A DNA stretch of 64,000 bases from Syngnathus acus (Eukaryota > Chordata > Actinopteri > Syngnathiformes > Syngnathidae). This document shows positions 35,670 through 47,200 of this stretch, piece after piece. The number at the start of each line of letters is the position of its first letter. Position 1 is the first letter of the stretch. The stretch spans positions 2,783,501-2,847,500 of the forward strand of contig NC_051107.1 of NCBI RefSeq assembly GCF_901709675.1. The letters run 5' to 3'. The notes beneath the pieces were generated by a model. The model saw nothing but the letters and a program-made list of their open reading frames with translations, had not been told where the DNA came from and made no database searches. The position numbers were made by a program, and so were the translations under genes.

Positions 35670-36112
35670 GTTTAGCTAGCTAGCTAGCAAAGACTTGGTT
35701 TGGGTATATGTATGAATGCGCCATATGCTCATATATTTTTGGCAAGATATAGAAGTGCTGTCTCCATGAATAAATATCAAAATGTCATTTCGCTGAGTCG
35801 ATAAATAGCATCATTGTGTTCACTTTGGTCTTTAATCATGTTCGGACCTTGTGGCTTTTACAACCGTTCTCTATGTTACAACAGCCTTTAACAACCAAAT
35901 GACAAGGTTTTTATATGCTACCAGATGTGCTAACTAGTTTGATCACCCACCTCAACAATGGCTTACTAAAAAGGTGGACGTAATGAGGGTCCGGGGGCGG
36001 GGGGGGGACCACTTTCGCAAAAGACAAAGCCTAAAGGCCTGCATCTAATGAGCAGCTGTGTGACTCTCATTAAGAGCGGAATGCAACTGCTGATCCTTAA
36101 TGAGCTTCTTCA

Positions 36113-37200
36113 TTAAGATACATTCGGAGGGGAAAGTTGTGTAGGTTTAGTACCCCAAGCACTGGGGCAGCCTACCACCAATAGGGATAAACCATTATAA
36201 ATATACCCAGCGACTGGATGTGTGTTATAGTACTCATCTTCTGAGATTAAGATACTGTCAATCATAAATGATTGGAGCTGAAGCTTGTAAATGGTTGCAA
36301 ATGCTGCACGGTTATTTGAAAAAGCATGCCAGGATCTATTAAGACCTCTGGCGAATGACATAATCTGGAATAGCATCGATATTTTCTGATATAATGATGC
36401 AATGTTAAAATGGTGGAATGCGGCCGTTGAAAAATAGATCGCCTGGATTTTACAAATAAGATTATTTGTAAATTTAAGTGGGCCTAAAACAGAGCCATGT
36501 GGTACACCGTTGTCAGCACTACTAAAAAGCAACATCGGATTTACTTCTGGAGATTTATTCTCAATAAATTACTAGAATCTAAAGTCAAACCAATATAAAT
36601 ATCAGTCATAAAAAAAAATTGAAGATTTAATAACTGAGTGGTTGTTTCTAAAAAATTATTTGAGACTTTTTAAATAATATTGCCTAAGCATAGCATAGAA
36701 AGACTAAACAGTCCATACGATGCCAGTATTTTCCATGAACCGTATTTTCCGGACTATAAGGCGCACCTAAAAACCTAAAGTTGAAATAAAAAAGATAAAA
36801 TGGAGAATGGTTTGATTTGGATTAAAAATCTGACATGATGCATTAATGGTGCGCCTTATAGTCCGGTGTGCCTTATAGTCCGGAAATTACGGTACATGAA
36901 ACAATCTTCATTCCCGAAATGTACAAACTCTAAGAGAGTAACTGGAACACATTCACATTATTTGCTTGGCAACAGCTTGCTGTCCAACCTTGGAGACAAA
37001 AAGAAAATCGCTCTATAATTAAGGCCTTTTGAAGAAAGTAGCTTTTTTAAAGAAGACGTTTGATTACAGCTACCTTAAAGGACTGCGGCGCACAGCCTGT
37101 CAATAAAGACATATCGATCATGTTAAGTACAGCCGTGCCAATCCGTGGAGGAGCATACTTAAGTAGACGAGCTGTTGAGGAGTTACAAGTGGAACGAGGA
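36113..37200 (-). pseudogene. Degraded LINE (non-LTR retrotransposon) fragment
   Basis: On the minus strand near 36510-36480 the frame reads NGVPHGSVLGPL, the conserved reverse-transcriptase block usually written GVPQGSVLGP. Further upstream on the same strand (about 37140-37060) it reads LTGCAPQSFKVAVIKRLL, matching the LINE segment that precedes '...KKPTLDP'. The order of the two motifs is correct for an RT ORF. Frameshifts and stops make it inactive. A MITE at 36739-36893 sits between the two motifs. The clade, perhaps L2/Rex-like, is not certain. Confidence 0.6.
36739..36893. mobile_element. Short MITE (type III interior) nested in a LINE remnant
   Basis: Ends 'accgtattttccggactata' and 'tagtccggaaattacggt'. 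The interior 'gttgaaataaaaaagataaa...gcattaatggtgcgcctta' is shared with the element at 49012-49420 and with no other copy here. It separates two RT motifs of the LINE fragment. Confidence 0.82.
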
Positions 37201-38369
37201 GGCTGACTATTGTAATCTCAATTTACAAGATACATACACAACACCTATTTTTATTGATCACATTTGATCCATCTGATCCATCATAAGGTTCCAACAAAAG
37301 AAAAAAAAAACCTGACAGTTGCACAAAATCAACCCTATTGTGGCTTTAACCATTACCAAGCTGTCAGTCCATCCATCCAGTTAATATGATTTCTCTATTT
37401 TGTGGTTGAGGTAAAATGACAAAATAAAAAACCCTATCATCAGTTCAGTCTTATCAGAGCCTGCTTGGCTGCTAATCTGATTTCTTATTTTCTTGCCGCC
37501 CTTGGGCCACCACTGTGTGAATGGGGTCAAATGAAACCCAATTGGACAAGTTAATCACACAATATTTATGGTTTAACCCACAGGTTGCAGGGAAAACGCT
37601 TGCACTTATCAATTCGATCAGTCGGGGGTCACCTTCCAAATCCTGATTATATGCCGCCAAATTTATTGCCCGCCCAACACAGTATGCCGTTGCAGAATTC
37701 GCCTTTCATTGATTGGCGGCTGCATGTGACAGTCCTGAAAGTAATGTGGACACCAGTTGTGATCAATAAAAAAATGTATGTGCCTAGAACCTAGGAGGCA
37801 TTCTGTAATGAAATCAATAACTTTGCTTGGCTTGTGGCATTAAGATCATTGGCCGGGCTGTTATTTAGTCATTGTTGTCCGACACCAGCGGCATAACCTG
37901 GCGACCATGAGAAATCAATGGGAACACAGCGCAGCTCGCATCCCAATTACTGGCAGGGCTGGCAAGGAATCAATGCAGCTTTTAGCCATTACCACTCCTT
38001 GTGGGAAATCACGGGACATTAGTTTTCTCGACGAATCCGCTGCACAAAAGGAAGGACGACCGCTCCATGCGAAAGCGCCCAAATAAATAAGAAATACAAA
38101 AAGAAGAATATTTTGCCGCCAAGTCTTCTTTGGGCCCGGTGATGCGTTGATCAGTCATCTCGGAAGAAAGAAGCCACCCCAAAAAAATAATTCGGGGCAG
38201 AAAAAGAATTCTTGTATTTTAAGTGGTTTCTCACTTCAAATAAACCGTACTTTTTTTCCCACTATGTGTCATTATTGCTATTTCATTCAAGGTACTAATA
38301 AATTACGACAATATCCGCTTTAGTATGATTATCATTATGATCCATAATTTTAGAATATTGTAACAACTA

Positions 38370-38762
38370 ATAAATTCAAAATGAAATTAAAATATATATT
38401 TTTTAAATCAATGTAAACACAGGAAACAAAAAAAAACTGTTACCAGTACCAGAAATATTTATGTACAGTAGGTGCCTAGCTAAAATTTAAGCTAGCTTCT
38501 ATCAACTGATAAAACGAATAAATTAAACAATACTGTTACCAGTACTAGAAATATTTATGTACGCTAGCTGCCTAGCTAAAATTTAAGCTAGCTTCCGTCG
38601 ACTGATAAAACTAATAAATCAAAAATTAAATTAAAATATATATTTTTAAATCAATGTAAACATAGAAAAACAACAACAAAAACATTACTATTACCAGTAT
38701 CAGAAATATTTATGTACAGTAGCTGCCTAGCTAAAATTTAAACTAGCTTCCATCGACTATCT
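38370..38762 (+). repeat. Complex tandem repeat, about 96-bp core in three copies
   Basis: The core 'gaaatatttatgtac...ctgcctagctaaaatttaa...ctagcttcc' occurs at about 38452, 38548 and 38703. A second block, 'ttaaaatatatattttttaa...tcaatgtaaaca', precedes the first and third cores only, giving the order A-B-B-A-B. Confidence 0.8.
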
Positions 38763-39710
38763 GTAAACCGACTACTTCCTTGTTCATGCTTCACCACAAT
38801 TTTAAAAACAAAACAAAGCATATACGCTACCTTGTGAGCTAGCATGAATGACGAGCGCTCCCAAAAAAAAAATGGCCGACGCAGCAGGCCTTAATCTGTT
38901 TTGCGCAAACACAAGCCCCCCTTCTGTTCAAAGCAAAGAGCACGGGGAAAACGTCAGGCGCCAAATAACTAACATTGATGGCTTGCGTGTCACCTGTTAT
39001 TAGTCTCACGCTTGCACATGTATCAGCATGTCAAAATCATGGAAAACACGCCTTAGGCCATCTTGACAAACTAGCAACATTGTGTTTCTATTTGGCAGCT
39101 GACGCTCGCTCGCTAGTGCCGTCCTACAACACTCGACGGTTCCCCTCCCAAACTGGCTCCGACAAAGTGCTTGCCGGGATGTGACTGGCAGGTGTTTTGC
39201 ACGCCATTTTCAAAGCGTCTCACGCTGGCAAGGCATGGCTCTTTGTTCAAGCACGGTGGCGTTTCAAGCACCTGGCTCCCAAACGCGGCGTCATGACACT
39301 AGTTTGATTAAAGCGAAATGACAAGAGTTTGAGACAAAAGTGATTGTGACTAGCGTGTAGCTCGGGTCTAGCCGTAGTCTGGAGAGCGAGGGTTGACGGA
39401 AAGAAAGATGAAGGCGGCACTAAACGCAGACGTGGAAATCAACAAGGAGAAAATAACACTTTTGGTTCATGAGAATTCGATTCCCTGACACTTGGTTTGC
39501 TAGCTTGCGATCGTGTCAAGCTAATTCATTACCTGACAAACAATAAAATCTTTAGCATGTGTTTGAAAATTAACAGTGAAGCTACCACAACTCTTTCCCG
39601 TTCTTACGCAATCAACAAAAGCCGCAGAATCGTTATTCATCTGGCTCGCATTCATTTTTTTTAATGTTAGCTAGCTCCACCCACAGAGGGACTGGGTTAA
39701 GGGTTGACTT

Positions 39711-39724
39711 GTGTTACGTAACAC
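39711..39724. promoter_or_regulatory. mgst1: PAR-bZIP/NFIL3 D-box palindrome upstream of mgst1
   Basis: GTGTTACGTAACAC is a perfect 14-bp palindrome containing TTACGTAA, the ideal site for DBP/TEF/HLF and NFIL3. It ends 94 bp before the start codon. PAR-bZIP factors are known circadian regulators of detoxification genes; control of this gene is inferred. Confidence 0.55.
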
Positions 39725-39818
39725 ATTCCAGTCTTATCTCTCTCTCTCATCTCATTTACTTTTTCAAGTCGCCTTTTGCAGTCAGTCGTCTTTCTCTAAC
39801 GGCTGCAAAGTGGCCACC

Positions 39819-40624
39819 ATGTTGGATCTAATGCAAGATGAGGTGTTCAAGGCTTTCAGTACCTACGCGCTTATCGTCATCCTAAAGATGATGCTTATGG
39901 CACCTTTGACTACTTTTTACCGCGTTAGAAGAGGGGTAGGTCAAAACGAGTTCAACTCGACTATCAAAGCATAATTTTAACGCTTATGTTGATGTTTTTA
40001 GTCTTTTGCTTCTGAGGAAGATGTGGCCCATAAGTCTGCAGAAGAGAGAAAGAAGCTGCTTAGAACCCACCCAGATGTTGAACGTGTTCGTAGGTGAGTC
40101 AAATTCTGCTGAGACTGCAATTTTATTTGGCAAATGTATTTAATAATATTGAGTGAGTCTATCATAAAGACGGTTAGATCTGATAAAATAATTGCGCAAT
40201 CCATATACAACAACTGCTGGTTAGCTAAACGTGTTTAGAATTAGCACAGCATTGATGCTAATTAAGCTAGCAGACCTTTTTGTATATAATTTGGTTGAAC
40301 ATTGTGGTTTTTCAATTCACCACATCTTGTTCCGATAATCTTGTTCCTCATTTCAATGCGTGTTTTTGGTTAACCAGATGTCACCAGAACGACTTGGAGA
40401 ATGTCGTTCCCTTTGTACTCATCGGCTTTATCTACACCCTGAGCGGACCGCAACTCTCAGCAGCTATACTTCACTTCCGCATCTTTACCGGTTCTCGGAT
40501 TTTCCACACTATCTCCTACATCGGGGCTTTCCCTCAACCCTGCAGAGGTCTGTCCTTTCTCATGGGCTTGGCCACCACCGTATCCATGGCTTACAATGTC
40601 CTCAGTCAGTTTTCCAATCTCTGA
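39819..40624 (+). CDS. mgst1: Microsomal glutathione S-transferase 1 (MAPEG family), complete
   Basis: Membrane-bound trimeric enzyme of the endoplasmic reticulum and outer mitochondrial membrane. It conjugates glutathione to electrophiles and reduces lipid hydroperoxides. Three coding exons, 39819-39935, 40002-40093 and 40378-40624, give 151 aa (human 155). The start codon has an ideal GCCACC context. Residues 1-39 hold helix 1 (FSTYALIVILKMMLMAPLTT). Exon 2 encodes the loop ending HPDVERVRR. Exon 3 holds NDLENVVPFVLIGFIYTLSG, AILHFRIFTGSRIFHTISYI (glutathione/active-site helix with R and HT) and a final hydrophobic segment. The end SQFSNL lacks the usual lysine-rich tail. The loop cysteine (rat Cys49) that activates the mammalian enzyme is missing. 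Poly(A) signal AATAAA at 41015-41020. Next genes: dera upstream and lmo3 downstream on the opposite strand. Confidence 0.96.
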
Positions 40625-41014
40625 AGATAGATTCCAGTTTCCAAATAAGATTCAGACTTCAAAAAAATGGAAAAGTAAACAAATGCATTATCATGTCTGT
40701 TCAACTGGTAGAACAGGTATGAAAACGAGTTTTTAATTTTGTGACATTCAAAAATGCTGCTCAGCCTTGAGAGCATTCAAGATTTTTGGTATTGGTTCAA
40801 CTAGGGTACCAACTTTTCTGCAAAGATTAATCGTGTAACTCAGGTTGATATTTTCAATACGGTCCGACCTCGAGTCTTACGTAATGTTCTTACAAGACTT
40901 TGATCAAAAGCAATGAAAGGACATTCCACAATTGGTGGAAGGCTTCCAGATAATCATGTCGATCTGATCTTTGGACAGGTTTTTGTTTTACATGCCTGTG
41001 TGAGGAACCAAAAA

Positions 41015-41020
41015 AATAAA
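41015..41020 (+). terminator. mgst1: Probable mgst1 poly(A) signal
   Basis: AATAAA about 390 bp after the stop codon, followed by the GT-rich 'tggtttgtatggtcagtgtg'. It is the first canonical hexamer after the stop on this strand. Confidence 0.6.
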
Positions 41021-41541
41021 ACACCTTGCATTTAATTTTTTCCTCATGGTTTGTATGGTCAGTGTGGAAGGAATATTAAATTCAGTCACCAAAAAAAACG
41101 ATTATTGAGTTTTGTAATGCACATTTACCACTGTTGATCGGTATTTACCGCTGTGTCTTAAAAGTAAATTACACTTTATAACTGCAGGAGGGGCCTGGGA
41201 GCTATCGATTGTACTTTAATGCTACTTATAAAGCAAAAAAGTCAGTCGGGAGAATATTAAAAGCAGTGGAAGAAATGTTACTCAGGTTTGATTTGTTGAC
41301 TAGCATGTTAGACCTTTTTCTTTTCTTAAGTTGTTTAAAAACAAATTGGTAAAATTAAACATAATTCTGCCAAACTTGGTGTTGGATGGTCACTTTCGAG
41401 TACATTACTCATCCTCTGGAGACGATGATGAACCACTGAGACAGACTCCCATTAGGTTGCTAGAACTATTTTTATATATCGTCATTTATCAATTTAAGGT
41501 CTCGAAGGAGTTGGTGACTCACACTAGCACCATGTATACTT

Positions 41542-41592
41542 ACATATACATATATATACGCATATACATATATACTCACACATACGCACACA
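41542..41592. repeat. TA/CA microsatellite
   Basis: Imperfect alternating ta/ca/cg dinucleotides within an otherwise ordinary stretch. Confidence 0.75.
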
Positions 41593-41625
41593 AAAATGAT
41601 CTGTTGATTTAAAAGTGTTTTTCCT

Positions 41626-41640
41626 TGCCACTAGAGGGAA
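41626..41640 (+). promoter_or_regulatory. CTCF-like motif downstream of mgst1
   Basis: tgccactagagggaa contains CCACTAGAGGG, a CTCF-core match on the plus strand. This is the opposite orientation to the matches at 26520, 28324 and 31161. Confidence 0.4.
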
Positions 41641-42545
41641 GCATTTTAAAAGTCAACCGGGTTGCTTCCTCATTAGGAATCATTTATGGACCAGGTGCAG
41701 CTCATAAAAGTGCCTCCGCTCAAGCAATTAACTTCATTAGCTTTGCTGCGAACATTCCTCTGCATACCCCCACAACGCTGCTTTTCTTTCATTTCAAACA
41801 CCAGTGAGAAAAAAAACAAAAAAAAAAACACCCTGCTGAATGTCACACATTTAACACTCTGCTTAATTAACATGCAGGAACAGGAACACTGTTTTTAGCT
41901 ACATTCCCAATTGCAATACAACCAAACAACCCCTTCCCAAAAAAAAATAAAAAAGCATACTTGTTATGATACAGTGTGTCAGCCGCTGATATGATGAATG
42001 CTTCTCGCCGCACATGAAGGTGACTGGCGTCAATCCAGAACAGTGAAACCCATGGGTGGGCACTGCAAATAGTGGGATGAAATTACCATGAAGGCTGCTT
42101 TGGGCTGCTGCTTGTCTGCATTATGTCCTGTTTCTGTATAAGTAGAGTTAAAAAAAAAATATATATATGTGGGAGCTCATTTGTTCGAGACCCTTGGCCC
42201 TTCAGGGTCTCATTCCTCAGAGAAGCCAAGCATTTCACTGCTTGGGAGAGGAGCAAGAGGGGTTGGGTAGTAATAACCCCAACACCATTTTTAACTAACG
42301 ATTGTGGCCACGCCCACTAATGCGGAGTCCTCCTTCAAATTGTGTATGTATGGCGCCCCAAACATGTCAAAACTATACACAAACTACTAATTTGTGCACC
42401 CACACAACTTATTAGCTAATTTATGTGCACCATTTTTTTTTTGTGCACAAAAATACTCATTTATGTGCCAAAAAGCTTTTTTTTTTTTATTTATGCAGCA
42501 CAAACTAACTAACATGGCGCACAACACAATTAATTAATGCATGTT

Positions 42546-42653
42546 TACCGTTTTTTTCCGTGTATAATGCGCAAAATTTAACTAATTTATTGTCCTAAAA
42601 TCTGGGGTGCGCATTATACATGGGTACAATTTTTTTTTAAATTTTTTTCAAAC

Positions 42654-42689
<36 letters not shown>

Positions 42690-43264
42690 AAATCATGGTA
42701 CAACAAAACTGACCGACAATAGTGTGTTTGTACTGTGCTCTGGTCATTTCGTCAAAGAAGGGATAATAGTCCTCTTCTCTTCTTGACTGACAATGAATGT
42801 GATAGTTTAATACAATCAGCAAATAACAAAATGCGTATTACAGGTAATATTTTATTTCACAACACTTTGCCTTGTTCCTTTCGTCTCTGCTGTTCACTTC
42901 AAACACGCTCCATACGAACGCAATGCTCTCGTATCAGACGCTTGCTCGATCACCTGCTCGTTTGCTGTCACAATGTACCCTACACAAATCCGAAACATTT
43001 GTTGCGGCTCCGAGTCACGAGGGGCAAGTTTTGGTTTCCAAGGGTGTTTTTATTCCTCTTCAACGTCTCTCCCATACAGAGCCGCCTTTTTCACATGTCC
43101 GCACGTCACTTTCCTCTCTTTTCATCTGATCGCGGTGGTGCCTTTATGGGCAGTCGGAGAAATCAACACCAACAAAAAAATATACATCCAGCCTAGTTAA
43201 GACCATACCAAAGACTATAAAAATGGGACCCATTGCCTCCCTGCGTGTGTGACGATCATTGGGA

Positions 43265-43306
<42 letters not shown>

Positions 43307-43409
43307 GGTGCGTATTATACATGGGTACAGGCTTTTTTCCAGCATCAACATGCCATTTTTAGGGTGCGTATTATACATGGGGGCGCATTATACACGGAAA
43401 AAAACGGTA
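42546..43409. mobile_element. 864-bp DNA transposon-like element with TACCGTTTTTTTCC ends
   Basis: Left end 'taccgtttttttccgtgtat' followed by aatgcgc; right end 'gcgcattatacacggaaaa' followed by aaacggta. These are near-perfect inverted repeats flanked by TA. Subterminal repeats of 'gtgcgcattatacatgggta' occur on both sides. The interior has a long T-run (about 42660-42685), a long A-run (about 43269-43302) and a stretch at about 43196-43258 with 'gactataaaaatgggaccca', a sequence I know as a recurring fish repeat. A 153-codon ORF (42735-43196) has no transposase motif. TA target choice suggests Tc1/mariner/pogo relatives. Confidence 0.75.
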
Positions 43410-44108
43410 ATTCTTTACATTTTAATTGAGTCTCATTTTATGATGTAAAATACTAACAAAGCAACACTATTTTTATTACTATTATTTCCTCTCGAGAAAA
43501 AAAAAACATGACTTGAGATTGTGGTAAACCTTTGAGGTTATATAACACATATTTATGTGTTGTTTAACATGCGTGTGGGTCAGGAACTAAAAACTTTGTG
43601 TACAGCTTGGGAGGAACATTTACACCAAGACATGAATTCAAAATTAATTAGGCAGACTTTTCCCAGGCACACATCCACTTTTTGATACTATGCGTGTCAT
43701 AAATTCTATATTTCATGCCTGATTAGACGCCGCGTGCATTCCAAGGCGTCACATCACAATGTCTGTTCTCGTTCTTTTGTGTCTGCGTTTCATGAACTGT
43801 CATGCGCGGCGCTCAGGATCTTTTTTGTTTAGCTTTTTTAACCCGCGTCGCTGCTTAATTAGATAGAACTTCAAAGTAACGCTCCACACAGAGATGAAGT
43901 AGATATTTATATCTTACAGCCGCACCTTAAGGTTCCGGAAATGCAACGAGAAGATAGCATGGGACGAATTATGGGATTGGGAATCAATCGGTTGCCATCG
44001 GGTGGGCATTTTGAGGCCACAAAAAGTTTCACAGAAATAGTCTGGTAGTCAATTATTTACTCTAAAGAATGTATTTTGATTCGTCTCTTAGGTTAGCCTT
44101 AAATCCTA

Positions 44109-44222
44109 TTAGCTTAATGCTAACACACAATGAGAAACTCCATAGACAGGCTAATGAATAGCATCTGTGGTGGTTCAAGATAGAGTTTGAGGCAGGCATA
44201 TATTCTTTATCCTCTGCAAAGA
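44109..44222 (+). repeat. Interspersed repeat family A, copy 4
   Basis: Begins 'ttagcttaatgctaacacac', then 'ccatagacaggctaatgaat', 'agcatctgtggtggttc', and ends 'catatattctttatcctctg'. It lacks the 3' CTCF-bearing end of copies 1 and 3, where an AAT microsatellite follows instead. Confidence 0.6.
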
Positions 44223-44226
44223 GTGG

Positions 44227-44295
44227 AATAATAATAATAATAATAATGATGATAATAATAATAATGATATAAATAATAATGATAATAATAATAAC
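44227..44295. repeat. AAT/ATG microsatellite
   Basis: Imperfect (AAT)n with ATG variants, immediately after repeat A copy 4. Confidence 0.85.
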
Positions 44296-47200
44296 AAAAG
44301 ATAAAAAATAAGTATTTCAACAGGGAAGTCTGAAGTTACAAGAGTATTTTTTTTCATTTATTTATAATGTATTTAAAATTGACCAACCCTGACTGGTTTA
44401 AGGGAAAGCATTGTACAGCTTGCATTGTGCCAGACAGCAATTTTATTTTATTTCGCTGCAGTTTTTATTCAAACAGACGACCACATAACCGTTTCCTCCT
44501 TATGCATCACCTCCTAACTTTACCCTCGACCCTGCCAGTGAATGCATATGAACGAGTTTGAAAAGCCGCCATTCCATCTCCACTTCTAAATTCTATGAAT
44601 AGAGGCGTCGTATATTTACAGCTGGAGAACAATTGAGCCCACGAACCTGACACGTTGTCTCCGACCTGCATGTCTGCATTTTGCAACTTTTCTACAGTGG
44701 CTATACAACGGAACGACTGTCAGCATTTTACTTCTTGTTGACTTTCCGTCATAAAATTGCTGTACATTGAATCCTGTCAATACACAGTTATCAAAAAAAT
44801 ATTGAAACTTTAACATCCATAGAATAGTTTGAAGTGGCTATTTTGTCGTAAATTGAATACTTGTACAAAAATAGTTGGGAACTCTTGAGTTCCTTTTTCT
44901 TCATCCACAAAAGGCCTATTTTGTATTAAATATTGTTTACAAGTCCGTCGAAATCCTTGTTAAATAATTTTACCGAGGTCATACTGACAAATGTAACAAA
45001 CACAACATAAAGGATTGTTTTTTTTTTTCAAGTGGGGGTTGACTCCAAACTCTTTTTTAACTTTTACCAAGAAATAAAAATCAATCAGTTCTAGTCAAAG
45101 TTGCAAAAAAAACAACAACACCTAATCCACTTTAATTGTCTAACCTCCCTTAACCTTAAGCGCTTGACCTCATTGCTGTGTATTTCCAAGCGCCACATCC
45201 CAGCCTCTCAAAATTGCTCAGCCCAGCATTTGCATTTTAAAAAGTCCCAACTCTCTTAATAAGAAATATCAAAAGGCCGGGGGTAGGTCACACCAACAAA
45301 TATACATACACGGTTTAATCTCCGCCGACCGTTGCGGCCAGCTGACTCGTCTTCATATGTTTCAATCAGTGGCTGAGCATGGCTGGGGTCAGCAGATTGC
45401 TTATGCTGATCCCAGTGATTGGAGTGCAGGTGATTACCATAAGCAATTTAAATTTTATTGATTTAACCTCTTGAGTGCAATAATTGAAAAGCTAGGTCTT
45501 CGGTTTCCACTCCGTTACCGCACCCCCCCCACGCAACTCTCTTTCCAAGTATTTTTCCAGTTCACCGTTTGTGCCGTCTTTTCGTCGTCCTTTTAAGTCC
45601 GAGGAAGCGGAAGAAAAGCCGATCCGGTCGGCAGCTCGGCTTGCTAACAATGGCGCTGTTCAATTAACAAGGCGGCGTGGGTAATTTACAGTCTCGCCGT
45701 GGTGGTGGTGGTAGCAGAGGTCACGCGGAATGTCCGTGTTTTCTCCCTTTCATGAGAATAATTTTCTGATAATTCTTCCCGTGAATAGACTGTCATTACT
45801 AATCACCATCGCTAACACAAAAGCCCAATTTCTTACTTAATTACAATTTTTATTTTAGATAACAAGGACAGCCTAATTGTAAATTACCGAGCGGAATTGA
45901 CAAAAAATGATATTGCCGTTTGTTCATTAAAATATTCCCGAATGTACGCCATATCTTCTTCATTATAGAGAGCCATAATGGAGGACTAGATTCCGTCGTC
46001 AGATCAATTAATAAATGTAGAAAACTCCACCTGGGAGAGACACTTGTGCGTTCTCCATTTTTCATCAAGAGCCCGCCATTCCTCATAGGGGAGGGGGGGG
46101 ATCACAATTTCTTCTTTTAATATTTTAGTGCTCTAACTTAAGCTTCCGAATTCTCTCCAGGTAGGACCACTAGATCATCTTGACATTTCAAAGTACTGAA
46201 ACCTTTGGAGTAAAGCGATTTTTATTAAAATCTATTAACATAATTTATGCTTGTCAGGTACCCCCCCCCCGCCCTCTTCAGTGAGGCTCATTCGCCATAT
46301 TTCACCCTCTGGTCCCCGAAGTGGCTCGGACAAATTGACATGATGGTGATGATTACGGCGGGAGAGTGATTGCGCAATATCCGGGAACGTCAGAGTAGCG
46401 GTTACTCGGGTCATGCTAACATTAGATCAACCATTTTTTTTAAAACTGTCCTCAAAAAATCAAGTGAAAAGTCAAACTATAAAAAAAAAAAAAAAAAATC
46501 CCAATTATATTTTTTAAATACCTGCAAGAAAACCTTGACCTTTTCTTTAATGGTGTCTTGAATTCCATCCAAACAAAGTAATTGAAGCACCACATGCAAT
46601 TTATGACCGGCTCAAAAATCCAGTAAAATAAGCATCAATAGGCAGCATTATGTAAACTCCAACCATTCCTTTCAGACACACGTTTCGGAGTTAATGAGTT
46701 CTGCGGGAGAATAATCAATAACCTGGAGGGTAGCTAATTAACTGCTAATCATCTGGACCCATTTTAGTTGAGGAACAAATGTGGCCATTATAAGTAGCCA
46801 TGTTAATAATAGATAAATCTGACAGTTATTTTTTTTTTTTTATTAGCGAAATAAAAGCAAGCTTATCAACTGACAGGTCCAAAATTGCTTCGGGGGGGGA
46901 GAAGTGTTTACCCTTCAAAAAGATTCCCCGTTCGAAACCAAAATGGTTTTGTCTAATAGTTGTTTGAAGTCACGACAGTATTTTCGAATATATTATTAAG
47001 AATGAGGAGACAACATTCCTTCTACCTTGGTATTCCCTCGGCCCACTTTGCATGGCTTATGCTAACGGCTAGCTAAACCGTCAAGCCGAGTGCTGTTGGA
47101 AACTGGCCCGGCTTTTATGTATTAACAAAAGCACGAGGCAGTAGAATGGTGATCCGAGTATTAGAACACTTCAAGCATGAAAACTAAGCTGTGCTTTTGC

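Larger units (their letters stand above)
27000..39700. other. Intergenic region between dera and mgst1
   Basis: No gene was recognised across 12.7 kb. ORFs such as 30395-30697 and 28680-28901 show no family motifs, splice context or neighbours that would support them. In human this interval holds SLC15A5, but no peptide-transporter-like segment (paired hydrophobic helices) was seen. Contents are AT-rich filler (especially 28900-29500), several MITEs, a LINE remnant and tandem repeats listed separately. Nothing further was seen in 33220-35340 apart from a TA run at 33913-33929. Confidence 0.6.

Noticed and set aside
36113-36535. 140-codon minus-strand ORF as a possible host gene
   Set aside because: The GVPxGSVLGP block marks it as LINE reverse transcriptase, and the rest is degraded.
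42735-43196. 153-codon ORF inside the 864-bp transposon-like element
   Set aside because: No transposase motif, low-complexity flanks and no plausible start context. Kept only as part of the element.
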